This document shows, in pieces, positions 12,645-22,062 of a stretch of 64,000 nt of DNA; the stretch's first letter is position 1; the number at the start of each line of letters is the position of its first letter. The stretch covers positions 4,340,001 to 4,404,000 of the forward strand of contig CAIIXF020000009.1 of NCBI GenBank assembly GCA_903813345.2. Direction: 5' to 3'. Both the position numbers and the translations under genes were made by a program. The stretch is from Owenia fusiformis (taxonomy: Eukaryota; Annelida; Polychaeta; Sabellida; Oweniidae). The notes under the pieces were generated by a model. The model was not told the DNA's origin. It saw nothing but the letters and a program-made list of their open reading frames with translations, and ran no database searches.

Positions 12645-13264
12645 TACTCGTCGCAAGATCCTGGGTAAAATCGCTTATTTTACGCCATTTTCAATATTCA
12701 TCCTTTTACCATTTCGCTGTACATTAGAGTTACATAACCTATTATATATCATTTTGAAGGGTAGCCCCTCGTCTTTTTGACTATAGCATTAAGATGTATT
12801 AGAAATCTAGCATAACGCAGCGTTCTACGGTTTTCTATGCGAAGAACCTGCAAATTAACGTTGTAATAATGTAACGTAATTCCTTGTAAAAATACCTTAA
12901 ATCATGAATATTTCGGTAAAACGTTGATCAAAATGGTCAAAAATTTGCTCCTACATTCACTGGACCATGTAAAATCATGACGTCATAACACATTGACGGT
13001 TACAATTCAAATAGTTTGTATAGAACGCATTAGATTTCTCCGGAGAAAGTGTAAGATTTTTTTGGCGTAAAACACATAGTAGGCGAGTGGGAGATCCAGC
13101 AAAAAGGCCTTATTTGTTGACCTTAATTAAGATAACTTGCAACCGCATGAATCAAACCTGACTATCATAATATGAATATGTAGATTTCAAAAATGACAAT
13201 AATAATAATTGAAAAATGGCCGATCACTATGGAAACGGGACGCACAAGCCACGCCCACTTTTTA

Positions 13265-14612
13265 AATTTCTTACTTGGTGGTAAATACATTTTAGACTGT
13301 AACTTTCTCGATTTTTAACAAATCTTCACATTATTGGTATCTGCTGAAGCGTAATAATGAGTTCTTTCACCTCAAGCATAAATTATGTTAATTCACTCAT
13401 TTGCATATCCATTATGACGTCATAACCCTTCTTTTGGCCTCAATTTTCCATAAAGTTACAACAAAGTAACAGTGTTTTATTAGTTACACTTCTAAAAAAT
13501 GGATAAAAGTAGGTAAATGTAGTGCCAATACAAGCAAGAGTATGTCGGCTTTTCAGATATACTGATATTGAAGGCTGCATGTTGGTTAGAATAACATAAA
13601 AACTCGTTGCCATGGTTACCGTGAACTTTTCAGTAATTTAGGCAATAAAACGTTTTGGCCTGTAACTTTCTTTGTTTTTAAGCAATCTTAGCATTATTGG
13701 TATCAGAAGAAGCGTAATAATAAGTTCTTTCACCGCAATCATAAATTATGTTAATTGGCTCATTTGCTTATCCATTATGACGTCATAGTCCTTCTTTAGG
13801 CCTCGATTTTCCATATATTTACAATAAAATAACAGTGTTTTATTAGTTAAATTTCTTAAAAGTGGATGAAAGTAGGTAAATACAGTGCCACTGCCAATAC
13901 ACGCAAGAGTATGTCGGCTTTTTGGATATACTGATATTGAAGGTTGCATGTTGGATAGAATATCATAAAATCTCGTTTCCATGGTTACTGTGAACTTTTC
14001 AGCAATTTAGGCAATAAATACTTTTTGGACTGTATCTTTCTTTGTTTTTAAGCAATCTTAGCATTATTGGTATCAGAAGAAGCGCAATAATAAGTTCTTT
14101 CACCGCAAGCATAAATTATGTTAATTGGCTCATTTGCGTATCCATTATGACGTCAAAGCCCTTCTTTTGGCCTCGATTTTCCATATATTTACAACAAAAT
14201 AACAGTGTTTTATTAGTTTAACTTCTTAAAAATGGATGAAAGTAGGTAAATACAGTGCCAATACAAGCAAGAGTATGTCAGCTTTTCGGATATACTGATA
14301 TTGAAGGCTGCATGTTGGGTAGAATAACATAAAAACTCGTTGCCATGGTTACCGTGAACTTTTCAGCAATTTAGGCAATAAAAACATTTTGGACTGTAAC
14401 TTTCTTTGTTTTTAAGCAATCTTAGCATTATTGGTATCAGAAGTAGCGTAATAATAAGTTCTTTCACATCCTGCATAAATTATGTTAATTAGCTTTATAT
14501 TTACATATACATTATGACGTCATAACCCTTGCTTTGGCATCAATACTCCATATATTAACAATATGATAAGATTGTTTTAATGGCCTCACGTCTTATAATG
14601 GTTAAAAGTAGG
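13265..14612. repeat. ~365-bp tandem repeat array, four copies
   Basis: The phrase ACTGTAACTTTCT recurs at 13296, 13659, 14029 and 14393, a period of 363-370 bp. Each unit also holds TTATTGGTATC, TATGACGTCA, AGAGTATGTC and a GTTGCCATGGTTAC-type motif. The array is cut at 14613 by a mariner and resumes at 15584. A related unit in inverted orientation lies at about 20150-20240, so the repeat belongs to the arms of the enclosing element. Confidence 0.85.
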
Positions 14613-14614
14613 TA

Positions 14615-15581
14615 CAGGGTGGTAAAAAAAACGGCAACCCTAATTTTTCCTCATATCTTTGTCATTTTTAGAAATTTTGCCCTGATATTTGGCACACATG
14701 TACATCATTCAATTTCATACTAGACTGCATTATTTCATGAACATTGGACTGATAGTCGCAATGTTACAGCACTTTAAACAAGGTGCCCCCGTTTTCCAAT
14801 ATCGTGCTGTAGGGAAACCTGCACACATTTTCCAAACCTGTTAATGACGTAACTGCATTCCTCAGCAAGTATGGCCTAAACGACACATGTGATCTTTATT
14901 TTGAGGTCAAATGTCTTTCTGGTGTTATTACCCTACACTCTATCTTTGGGGTATCCCCACTGGTAAAGATTAAATGGGGCCATATCTGGGCTATGGGGTG
15001 GCCATTCATTGTCTGTTGTACTGCTGATAATGTGGTCATTGCAGTGGTCCAAAAGCCATTATTGTGCATTACTGGGTGTATGGGGTATGGTTCTGTCTTG
15101 TTGGAACCACTGTTGCTGCCTATCAATCCCCCTGGGTTCAACTAAAGTCCCCAAGAACTCCATGGGAATCACAAAATAGAGTTTGATGTTGACAGTTATT
15201 GCATATCCATTGGTATCATCAAAGGTAAAGAGCCCTGTCTTCTGAGAACACACTAAACTGTGCATCTGTCTGTGTGAAGGTGCCTCTCCACTACTTCATC
15301 AAGTGTTGGCTCCCCAAGAATACATAATTGTTAGAGTTTACCAGTGCATCAAGTTGGGAGTTCATTTGAATACGAGACCAGCTCAGACAGCCCAAAAGTG
15401 GCCATATGGGGCATGTTGCTTAAAATGCAATAATATTGTGACTATCAGTCTCATGGTCATGAAACATGGTAGGTTGGTAGGAAATCGAATGATGTACAAA
15501 TGTGTAAAATATCAGGGAGTTATTTCTTAGAATGACAAAGATATTAGGAAAAACTAGGGTTGCCATTTTTTGACCACCCTG
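14615..15581 (-). mobile_element. Internally deleted mariner with transposase remnant
   Basis: Inward readings of both ends start CAGGGTGGT and share about 58 bp, including GGCAACCCTA and ATATCTTTGTCATT. TA flanks the element (14613-14614 and 15582-15583). The minus strand at about 14896-15265 encodes pieces of a mariner/IS630-fold transposase. TVNIKLY and then GIDRQQQWFQQDR carry the second catalytic Asp, and NEWPPHSPDMAPFN carries the SPD Asp about 36 residues later in a shifted frame. Frameshifts and the short length make it inactive. It inserted into the 365-bp array after that array formed. Confidence 0.85.
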
Positions 15582-15583
15582 TA

Positions 15584-15830
15584 TATGTATTGCCAATACA
15601 AAGAAGAGTATGTCAACCATCTAGATATACTGATAAATTAAAGTCTTCATGTTGGTAAGCATACCACAAACACTCATTCCCATGGTTACCATGTACTTTT
15701 TAGGCGATGAATCCTATTTTGACTAACTTTCTTGGTCTTATATTAATCAATTCTGGTATCAGAGAAGCGTAATAATAAATTTTTCACCTCAAGCATAAAT
15801 CATGTTAATATGGTCTAATCTATATGGAGG
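15584..15830. repeat. Continuation of the 365-bp tandem array
   Basis: This resumes the interrupted unit (TGCCAATACAAAGAAGAGTATG) and starts a fifth, more diverged unit near 15720 (GACTAACTTTCTTGG, then GGTATCAGAGAAGCGTAATA). It fades out at about 15830. Confidence 0.7.
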
Positions 15831-15888
15831 TTAATATGGAGTTAATGTTTTTGCTTGAACTTTTTACGTTCAACGGAGTGGCTCCAGG

Positions 15889-16045
15889 ACCGACAATTGT
15901 CGGTACTGGAGACTGTCCAGGGGTATTTGCTGGGGTACCGACAATTGTCGGCACTCTATCGTCACCTAGTAGTGCCAGATAGAGAACCGACAATTCGGTA
16001 CGCAAGTGGCTGCTACGTGTTTTTGCTAGAGAGCCGACAATTTCA
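15889..16045. repeat. Left cluster of regularly spaced ACCGACAATTGTCGGT palindromes
   Basis: Four copies of a palindromic core start at 15889, 15937, 15986 and about 16033, a spacing of 46-49 bp. The first two carry the full 16-bp core; the third and fourth are shortened. The sequences between (about 32-33 bp) differ but keep short inverted flanks such as CTCTATC...GATAGAG. The same motif recurs at 17341-17460, which suggests the two clusters are the repeated ends of one foldback-type element (15889-17460). Confidence 0.7.
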
Positions 16046-16085
16046 TAAATAAATCCACTACTTTTACTCCCGAAATAACCTCATT

Positions 16086-16158
16086 ACTGGTAGCCTAGTG
16101 GTTAGGGAGCAGGACTCGTACACTCTCGGTCCCGAGTTCGAATCCCGGCAGGACCTTT
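16086..16158 (+). repeat. tRNA-like sequence (SINE head or tRNA pseudogene)
   Basis: An A-box-like TAGCCTAGTGG (16091-16101) and a B-box-like GAGTTCGAATCCC (16134-16146) are spaced as in a tRNA gene, and a T-run follows at 16156. The T arm pairs with one mismatch. The acceptor stem pairs poorly and the D and anticodon arms do not fold cleanly, so a working tRNA is unlikely. It could be the 5' head of a tRNA-derived SINE. Confidence 0.55.
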
Positions 16159-17340
16159 TTTTCTTTTGAGGGGGGGGGGCATAGTGCTTCTTTTACAGTA
16201 TGGAATCGTACAGGCATTAACTTGTAGTGAGCCATAATTTATTTCGACAAAAATTGATTCAACTTCCATCAAAATTGTCCTACAAGCTTCAATTAAAAAA
16301 CATTTTAAAGCTCTTTTCTTATTCTATCTAATGGTCGATATATACAGTTAGGGGAGGGGATGCTTTCGCCCCCGTCGCTCTCTACCCTTACTACGCCATG
16401 GCACAGGAGAAATATCTCATTTGGAATATATCACTGTTTACTTTGCGTTTGGTAGCTCTCTCATGCGAGATGGAATCGTGGCCATTAACCAAGGGAGCCA
16501 AATGCAACTTCCATCAAAAATTGTGCTAAGGTATGAGTACCGTAATCCAACACCAAATTCGAAAATTCATAAAAATACTTTGCACATATGGCGTTCGTGA
16601 CCAACTATGAAACGCTTACCCCCCATAGTGTTATATATCAAAATGCACCTGTCCATATAGGGGTTCGATTGACCTACATCAAATTATAGGGAGTCAGGTT
16701 ACTTTTTGAGATATCAGCGTCCGTTTATTGTAACTTGCGTTTGCTACCACTTCCTCAATTCTGATATGACGGGCAAACGCGTAGTAAACATGCTCACGTT
16801 CGGAACTATTTTCACCTACATCGCTATTTTCGTAATTCAAATGAAAGTTGAACTCCTCTTTATTTTGATACCAAAAAGTGGCATACTAGGTACCCTAGAA
16901 GCCAACTATGGGTTATTTATGATACCACAGGTTTTTAAATGGACTATATAGGGGTCATACCTTTTGGCGGATGGATATGGAACCTCATACCATAAGCTTC
17001 AAATAAAAAACATTCTAGCTATTTTCTTCTATCTAATGTGTAGCAAACGCCCCTTTCTACGACTGATCGGCTCAGGAGAAATATCCTGTCTGTTTAGAAT
17101 ATATATAGCCGTTTACTCTGCATTAATAGCTCTCTAACGTCTTACTTGTTCATGTTTTTTATTGGGTTTTCAACGTTTACTACCATTCACCGTTCCCGGG
17201 CTAACATTTTTTGACTGGGTTTGGTAATCCCCCCCGGGTAATGCCCTCCCCGGGTTTTGCACTTGTTCCCGAAATATCCGTATGATATCTGAAATATCCC
17301 CCCGCGCATTGCGCATGCGCCAGAAAATTCGAAAATCAAT

Positions 17341-17460
17341 ATTTGTCGGTCCTCTAGCGTGTAAACACAGCATATCTCCCGTACCGACAATTTATTTGTC
17401 GGTCCTCTAGCGTGCCACCACATCAGAGTCTAGAGTACCGACAATTGTCGGTACTCTAGC
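17341..17460. repeat. Right cluster of the same palindromes
   Basis: TTGTCGGT cores end at 17350, 17403 and 17452, 49-53 bp apart, each next to CTCTAG. The last is part of a perfect 30-bp palindrome (17431-17460) centred on the AATT of TACCGACAATTGTCGGTA. Spacers are 32-33 bp, as in the left cluster. GC-rich sequence with repeated CCCGGG lies just left of it (17195-17275). Confidence 0.7.
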
Positions 17461-18339
17461 CTTTACGTATTTTCAAACCATTTATTATGATATTGATATC
17501 AAAATGAATGTCTCAGCAAGGTAGACCACGATAAATTGAGACAATTGAGATTCAGTATATATGATGTGTATTATGGTACCATGATAGCAGAGTTAGATCT
17601 CCTTTGCCTGCTTTTGAGCTCTCAATGCTCTTCATTTTATAACTCATCTGGTTCAGGAAAACACATCAGCATAGCGCCATAGTGGATCACAGCTATACGA
17701 GCTCTGATGAAATCTGTTCTCAGAATTCCTTCTCTGTTAATGTTGTTAATGTCAGCAATCGCCATCTGCGTCAAGGTTATTCTCCCATCTCACGCCATCT
17801 CCATAAACAGGAGCCATAAGCAGCAACAGAACAAGCAAGTATACATACCATATTTAAGCACATACCGGACACATTCATAAAGATATTTTTTGATTGATCA
17901 AATCGATTATTCAGATTTTGCCGTGGATTTGATTTTAAATGCTTCTAAATGATTTTCTAATGCTTACTATCATTTCTATTCTATTTCTATTTCGATAAGC
18001 ATTTAATCAGGTTGTTGAAGTTAACAAAATATAGAGGTACTACATTAATGCCCATTAATTCCAATATGCAGTATGAAGAAATATATCAGTACATTTTTGT
18101 TTTAACATTTATTGTTTGTAATACATTTTGGGCATATTATTAAAGCTTCATGTAAAATCATACTATTGGTGACTACGTTTTAGGCATATTTAATCTTATT
18201 TGATTTCACAATTAGAATGTATGATTTATGATTGACTCTTGCAATTATATATGATCACTTTTGCTTTTATATATTAATTTTCACTTATAACGCTCAAAAT
18301 ATCGAAAAAAAGATTTAGAAATACATTGGTACAAGTTGA
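17461..18339. other. Interior of the 8.84-kb insertion, no recognised feature
   Basis: AT-rich sequence with no long frame, no family resemblance and no repeat noticed on either strand. Confidence 0.4.
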
Positions 18340-18398
18340 CTAAGGTCTGAGTTGACTAGGGTCGGAGTTAACTAGGGTCTGAGTTGACTAGGAACCGT
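18340..18398. repeat. Short ~18-bp tandem repeat
   Basis: GTTGACTAGGGTCGGA-type units occur three to four times in a row, differing at single bases (GTCTGAGTTGACTAGG, GTCGGAGTTAACTAGG). Confidence 0.7.
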
Positions 18399-18456
18399 TG
18401 CTATGTGTTTACTAGGCATATGTTATGACGACTACACAATGCCTAAATATATATGG

Positions 18457-18598
18457 GTTATGTACTGGGAGGTTTTGGATATGGAGTTTATCTAGAGGGA
18501 GATATGCATATCTACCTGAGGGACCGTAGGGACCAAAAGTAGATGTGCATATTTCACGAGGGATGAACCAAATATCCAAACCGACCGTACATAACTGC
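18457..18598. repeat. 142-bp hairpin repeat
   Basis: Arms of about 60 bp face each other: GGTTTTGGATATGGAGTTTA with AACCAAATATCCAAACCGAC, and ATATGCATATCTAC with GTAGATGTGCATAT. This is probably a small palindromic MITE inside the larger insertion. Confidence 0.65.
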
Positions 18599-18611
18599 TT
18601 TATCCTATATC

Positions 18612-19210
18612 AAGTAGAGTCTGTTCTCACCTTAACTTTTTTATTTTGAAAGTTATCATATTTTCCAATATATCATTTTAAAGCTTATTTAAAATGCTGA
18701 TCACCCTTAGAATATCAAAAATGAACTATTCCTAAATTGCTTCAATGTTTCTTGTAAGGTTGTAGTTGACCATTGATTACGTCAAAAGAAGTTAAATTAC
18801 CAGGATAGTGAATGGACGGTGAAAAGTTGATACTGCAATTATGGAAGACAGAGACGAAAAATTAATTGAAGACTAACAAGAGGAGAAACTTTATAGCCAT
18901 GAAACATTGCTCAAATGTATCAAAAGGCTCCCAGAAGCCTGGAAAGTGCAACACTCCTGTTTGTGAACATTTTGGAAGCGTATCCTCGTAGAATTGTGAC
19001 TGCCCGAGCTGCTTGGGGGAAACACACGAACTATTAAAAATGTGAAATATGGACATCACTAAAAATGTTCTAAAAATTTGGAATGTAACCTATCACTCGG
19101 AAAATTGGACGTGTGATCAGCAAATTGAATTCCCTTTAAGATGATTTTTGATAACCCTATGTTACTTCTAAATTAAAAAAATTAAGGGGGATGGAGAACA
19201 GACTTATTTG
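18612..19210. mobile_element. ~600-bp TIR element
   Basis: The left end AAGTAGAGTCTGTTCTC and the right end (inward reading AAATAAGTCTGTTCTCC) are inverted copies. Similarity continues about 110 bp inward, with ATGCTGATCAC facing GTGATCAGCA. A 65-codon minus-strand frame at 18862-19059 is in the middle and was not matched to any family. No clear target duplication was seen. Confidence 0.65.
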
Positions 19211-19299
19211 ATGCCCTGTACTTTGTATTTATGAAGCTCAGATGTGTTTTGTGGTTGCATAAATTGTAAATTACATAATTTTGGACAAAATACCTCATT

Positions 19300-19740
19300 T
19301 TCGGCAGCTTTTGACCGTTTTTAGGTGGTTCCTAGGCAGGTACATTGTATTTTGTTGCAGAGTGCCCGTTTTGAACACACACATTGGTATTTCTTAGATT
19401 ATTATTATACTATTATCTTAATCTTAAATGAGTGTTTTGATAACATAACCTGTGAATAAAAGGTAAAATACTGGTTGAACTCTCTCATTTTTCGGCAAAC
19501 TTTAGGACATTGCTATGTGGTTTCTAGGCAACACAGATGACATCACAATAACCAGTGTACAAAGACAGTGATATACTGTAGGGTCATTGCTGAGGAGTGA
19601 TTCTTTCTCCATATCTAGATGTTTGAGTGCCTATACAATGATGAAACAAGGGCAAAATGGCCATAATAAGGCGTTTTAATCCATTCCTAAGTGGTTGCTA
19701 GGCAACAAGATGACATCACAAATTCTTAACCACTTTATAT
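19300..19740. repeat. Degenerate ~185-bp tandem repeat with X-box-like cores
   Basis: TTTTCGGCA...TTT..GGTGGTTCCTAGGC-type blocks recur near 19325, 19520 and 19694. The last two carry GTTTCTAGGCAAC and GTTGCTAGGCAAC followed by GATGACATCACA. The units are strongly diverged. Confidence 0.5.
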
Positions 19741-20149
19741 TCGATGGGGGTACTATACTGGACATGTGCGCCACGTTTTGTTTTCCAACGTCTAAATGGT
19801 TTGGTAGCAAACACGCACACACGTACACACACAGATAGACAGAGAATCAGTAAATTGTAGTAAGATGCGATTAAATATGGATTCAGCATTTTACCATAGT
19901 GTAGCCATAGGTTTAAGAGGCTCTAGAACAAAAGTGTATAAGTGTTATGTAACATCAAAGATATCACTGGAAAGAGCAAATTAACGTGAACAAAAATAAT
20001 CTCATTTTATTTGATAAGAATATCCACTATGGTATTTAATTGACATTGATGTGGAGCAATTCGTTAAATATACCTTATAAAATGGGAATTTAAGGATATT
20101 ATGATGTCATAATTGCCGGGTGAACAATTGAAACCGACTAAATAATACA

Positions 20150-21010
20150 TAGGGTGACGGGATATTTTATTACCTTCAATATGGTAGCAATATCATTAAA
20201 AATAGTTAAAAATTAAAAAAGTTATGGCCAATATTGTGTTTATCATACTTTATGGCTAATGAAAAGTGGGCGTGGCACTTTGCATCCGTTTCCATGGTAA
20301 CGGGCCACTTTTCAAAACTTTTCATTGTCATATTTGGAATCTACTTATCAATATTATGAAAGTACAACATGTTTTGAGCGGTTGCAGTCAATCTTAATTA
20401 AAGTTCCATATTTGACCCTGCTCCCACTCGCCTATAGGGTAAGTTAACTGCTTCTAACTTTTTTATTACTTGACAAAAGAAAAAGATTTTTGATATGGAC
20501 AATATTGTCCTGGCGAAATTAAAGAATATCTCCTCAAAATATATACTTATGGCCTTTTACCCTGCGTAAAGCCAGATACAAAAAGTGGTACAAGAATGTA
20601 CAAGAGCACATTTTTACATTAATTTTTGCGCATTGTCCATTTTGAGGGGTATTTTAATGGATTTAGATATAATATTTTTTAAATTTGACTTGATTTTCAA
20701 AATATTGTCCTTTCCATATTGATGCCTGTGAATTTTCAATAAGATTAATAATTAGTAAAGCACCATACTTTAAAAATAAAAAAGTGGTACAAAAATGTAC
20801 GTTCCCTATTTTACGACGTAAAGGAGATTCTTAGTCAGTCTTTTGTTAAGATCGTCCTGTTGTTATCAGTCGTGTTATGACGTCATAAATGATATCCAAA
20901 ACACTTGAAATGTTTATATCTTATGTTCAACAATATACTATTTTGGCTATATGTTCACTTTACTACTTATTAAAGACGGAGTGACAATGAAATATTCTGT
21001 TATCATATAC
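20150..21010. repeat. Right inverted arm of the 8.84-kb insertion
   Basis: Read on the minus strand, this stretch follows the same order of landmarks as 12930-13400: GACGTCATAAC, GGCGAGTGGGAG, TTAATTAAGATT.ACTGCAACCGC, CCATGGAAACGG, CCACGCCCACTTTTC, and then one 365-bp-type unit. Divergence is high, with many indels, so the arm pair is old. Confidence 0.65.
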
Positions 21011-21132
21011 AGGTTATGCTTTATACGATTACAAAACAAAAATACGTTAATTGGTCGTCAAGATATTCATCATGTTCAAGCGTTCCATATAAGGAATACA
21101 CGACGCGGAACACATAATACATAGAGTTCCTG

Positions 21133-21320
21133 CAAGGAGGATTGGAAGCCAGGGTTCCAACTCGATATTCTTTAATCTCCACGCATGCGTCATTTGCTAT
21201 TCGTGTCTGTATAAATTGTACGACTGCATGGAGAATGACCCGATACTCTCCAACAAAGCTATCGCTAGGTGATTGTTTTGCAGAATATCGGTGTTGCATT
21301 CTGGGAGCCAATCCTCCTTG
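21133..21320. mobile_element. 188-bp MITE with 9-bp target duplication
   Basis: Ends read inward as CAAGGAGGATTGGAAGCCAG and CAAGGAGGATTGGCTCCCAG, with similarity to about position 35. The direct repeat GAGTTCCTG occurs immediately outside both ends (21124-21132 and 21321-21329). A 9-bp duplication would fit MULE-type or, if one base shorter, hAT or P-type elements. Similar end sequences (GGATTGGCTCCCA) occur alone near 27148 and 59985. Confidence 0.8.
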
Positions 21321-21492
21321 GAGTTCCTGTAAAGCTGGTATTCCAAGGTTCCTAACGGTATATAGAATCCTAATACTTCAACACACTTACAATATCTTAA
21401 AAGCACAATTTGTTTTTACGTGTTGTTACTTTTGTACTTTTTTGATAGTTCTCGGGTGTTACAGGGAGTTCCCCAGGATCTTGCGACGAGTA

Positions 21493-22062
21493 ATTATAAC
21501 ATATTGAAGAATAAAAAATCTGAAAAATGGTTTGTCTCAAAAAAAATGGGCAAAAGATTTCTGTATAACAAATCAATGTAAAATAGATGAAATAAATTGG
21601 CAGATTTTTTTTGTTAGCAAGATCATCAAAATTAAAGACAAAAAAGTTGCCAATTTTAATTTCAAACTAATTAATAACATACTTCCTGGGTTAACTGACT
21701 GTGGTATAACAAATTATTATCATTGTAGTATTTGCAATCACTAATGTGATTTGAAACATATTCTTTTTGAATGTTGTTTGTCAAAGGATATATGGAAATT
21801 TATATACAACACATGTGGTCTCAATATTTCGTATAGAAAAATAATAATTGGTTATAATGGCCAAGACTCTCAAACTAATTTTCTGAATTATTTTACAAGT
21901 ATAGTTGCTTACAGCATTTACAAATCCTACATTTTAGAACTGAATAGTAAAGAACAAAGAACATTTGAAAAGATACTTTTTATGATAAAATATGAAATTA
22001 ATTGTAGAAAAAATGTGTATTATTGTTCCAAATGGAATTTATTATCCAAACTACTGCAATGA
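21493..22062 (+). pseudogene. Tx1/L1-type LINE ORF2 remnant, downstream piece (C-terminus)
   Basis: This continues the frame broken at 12644: NILKNKKSEKWF, then KKWAKDFCI, then NFNFKLINNILPG. A CCHC-like knuckle follows (CSICNH, stop, CDLKHILFEC) and the end reads WNLLSKLLQ. An A-run frameshift near 21545 and an in-frame TAA at 21742 disable it. The two pieces join once one T of the run before the insertion is ignored. It ends as ORF2 usually does, shortly before a 3' UTR-like AT-rich tail. Confidence 0.85.

Larger units (their letters stand above)
12647..21490. mobile_element. 8.84-kb composite insertion with TIRs, TA duplication and long inverted arms
   Basis: The left end CTCGTCGCAAGATCCTGGG (12647-12665) is repeated inverted at 21472-21490, and TA flanks both ends (12645-12646 and 21491-21492). 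It interrupts one LINE reading frame. Farther in, the halves match in inverted order. The shared landmarks are the GACGTCATAAC block (12978 / 20875), the GGCGAGTGGGAG block (13083 / 20425), the TTAATTAAGAT...TGCAACCGC block (about 13120 / 20385), and ATGGAAACGG with CCACGCCCACTTTT (13228-13262 / 20265-20300). No transposase of its own was recognised. The TA duplication would suit a Tc1/mariner-type mobiliser; that is inference. Confidence 0.75.

Noticed and set aside
14896-15265. Host gene
   Set aside because: It lies within TA-flanked mariner ends and carries transposase motifs with frameshifts.
15889-16045. CRISPR array
   Set aside because: Spacing is regular, but cores are short palindromes that decay along the array. 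The genome is clearly eukaryotic and no cas-like gene is present.
16086-16158. Functional tRNA gene
   Set aside because: A and B boxes are present, but the acceptor stem does not pair and the D and anticodon arms fit poorly.
17170-17423. Two overlapping minus frames (67 and 78 codons)
   Set aside because: They run through the GC-rich end and palindromes of a repeat and resemble no family.
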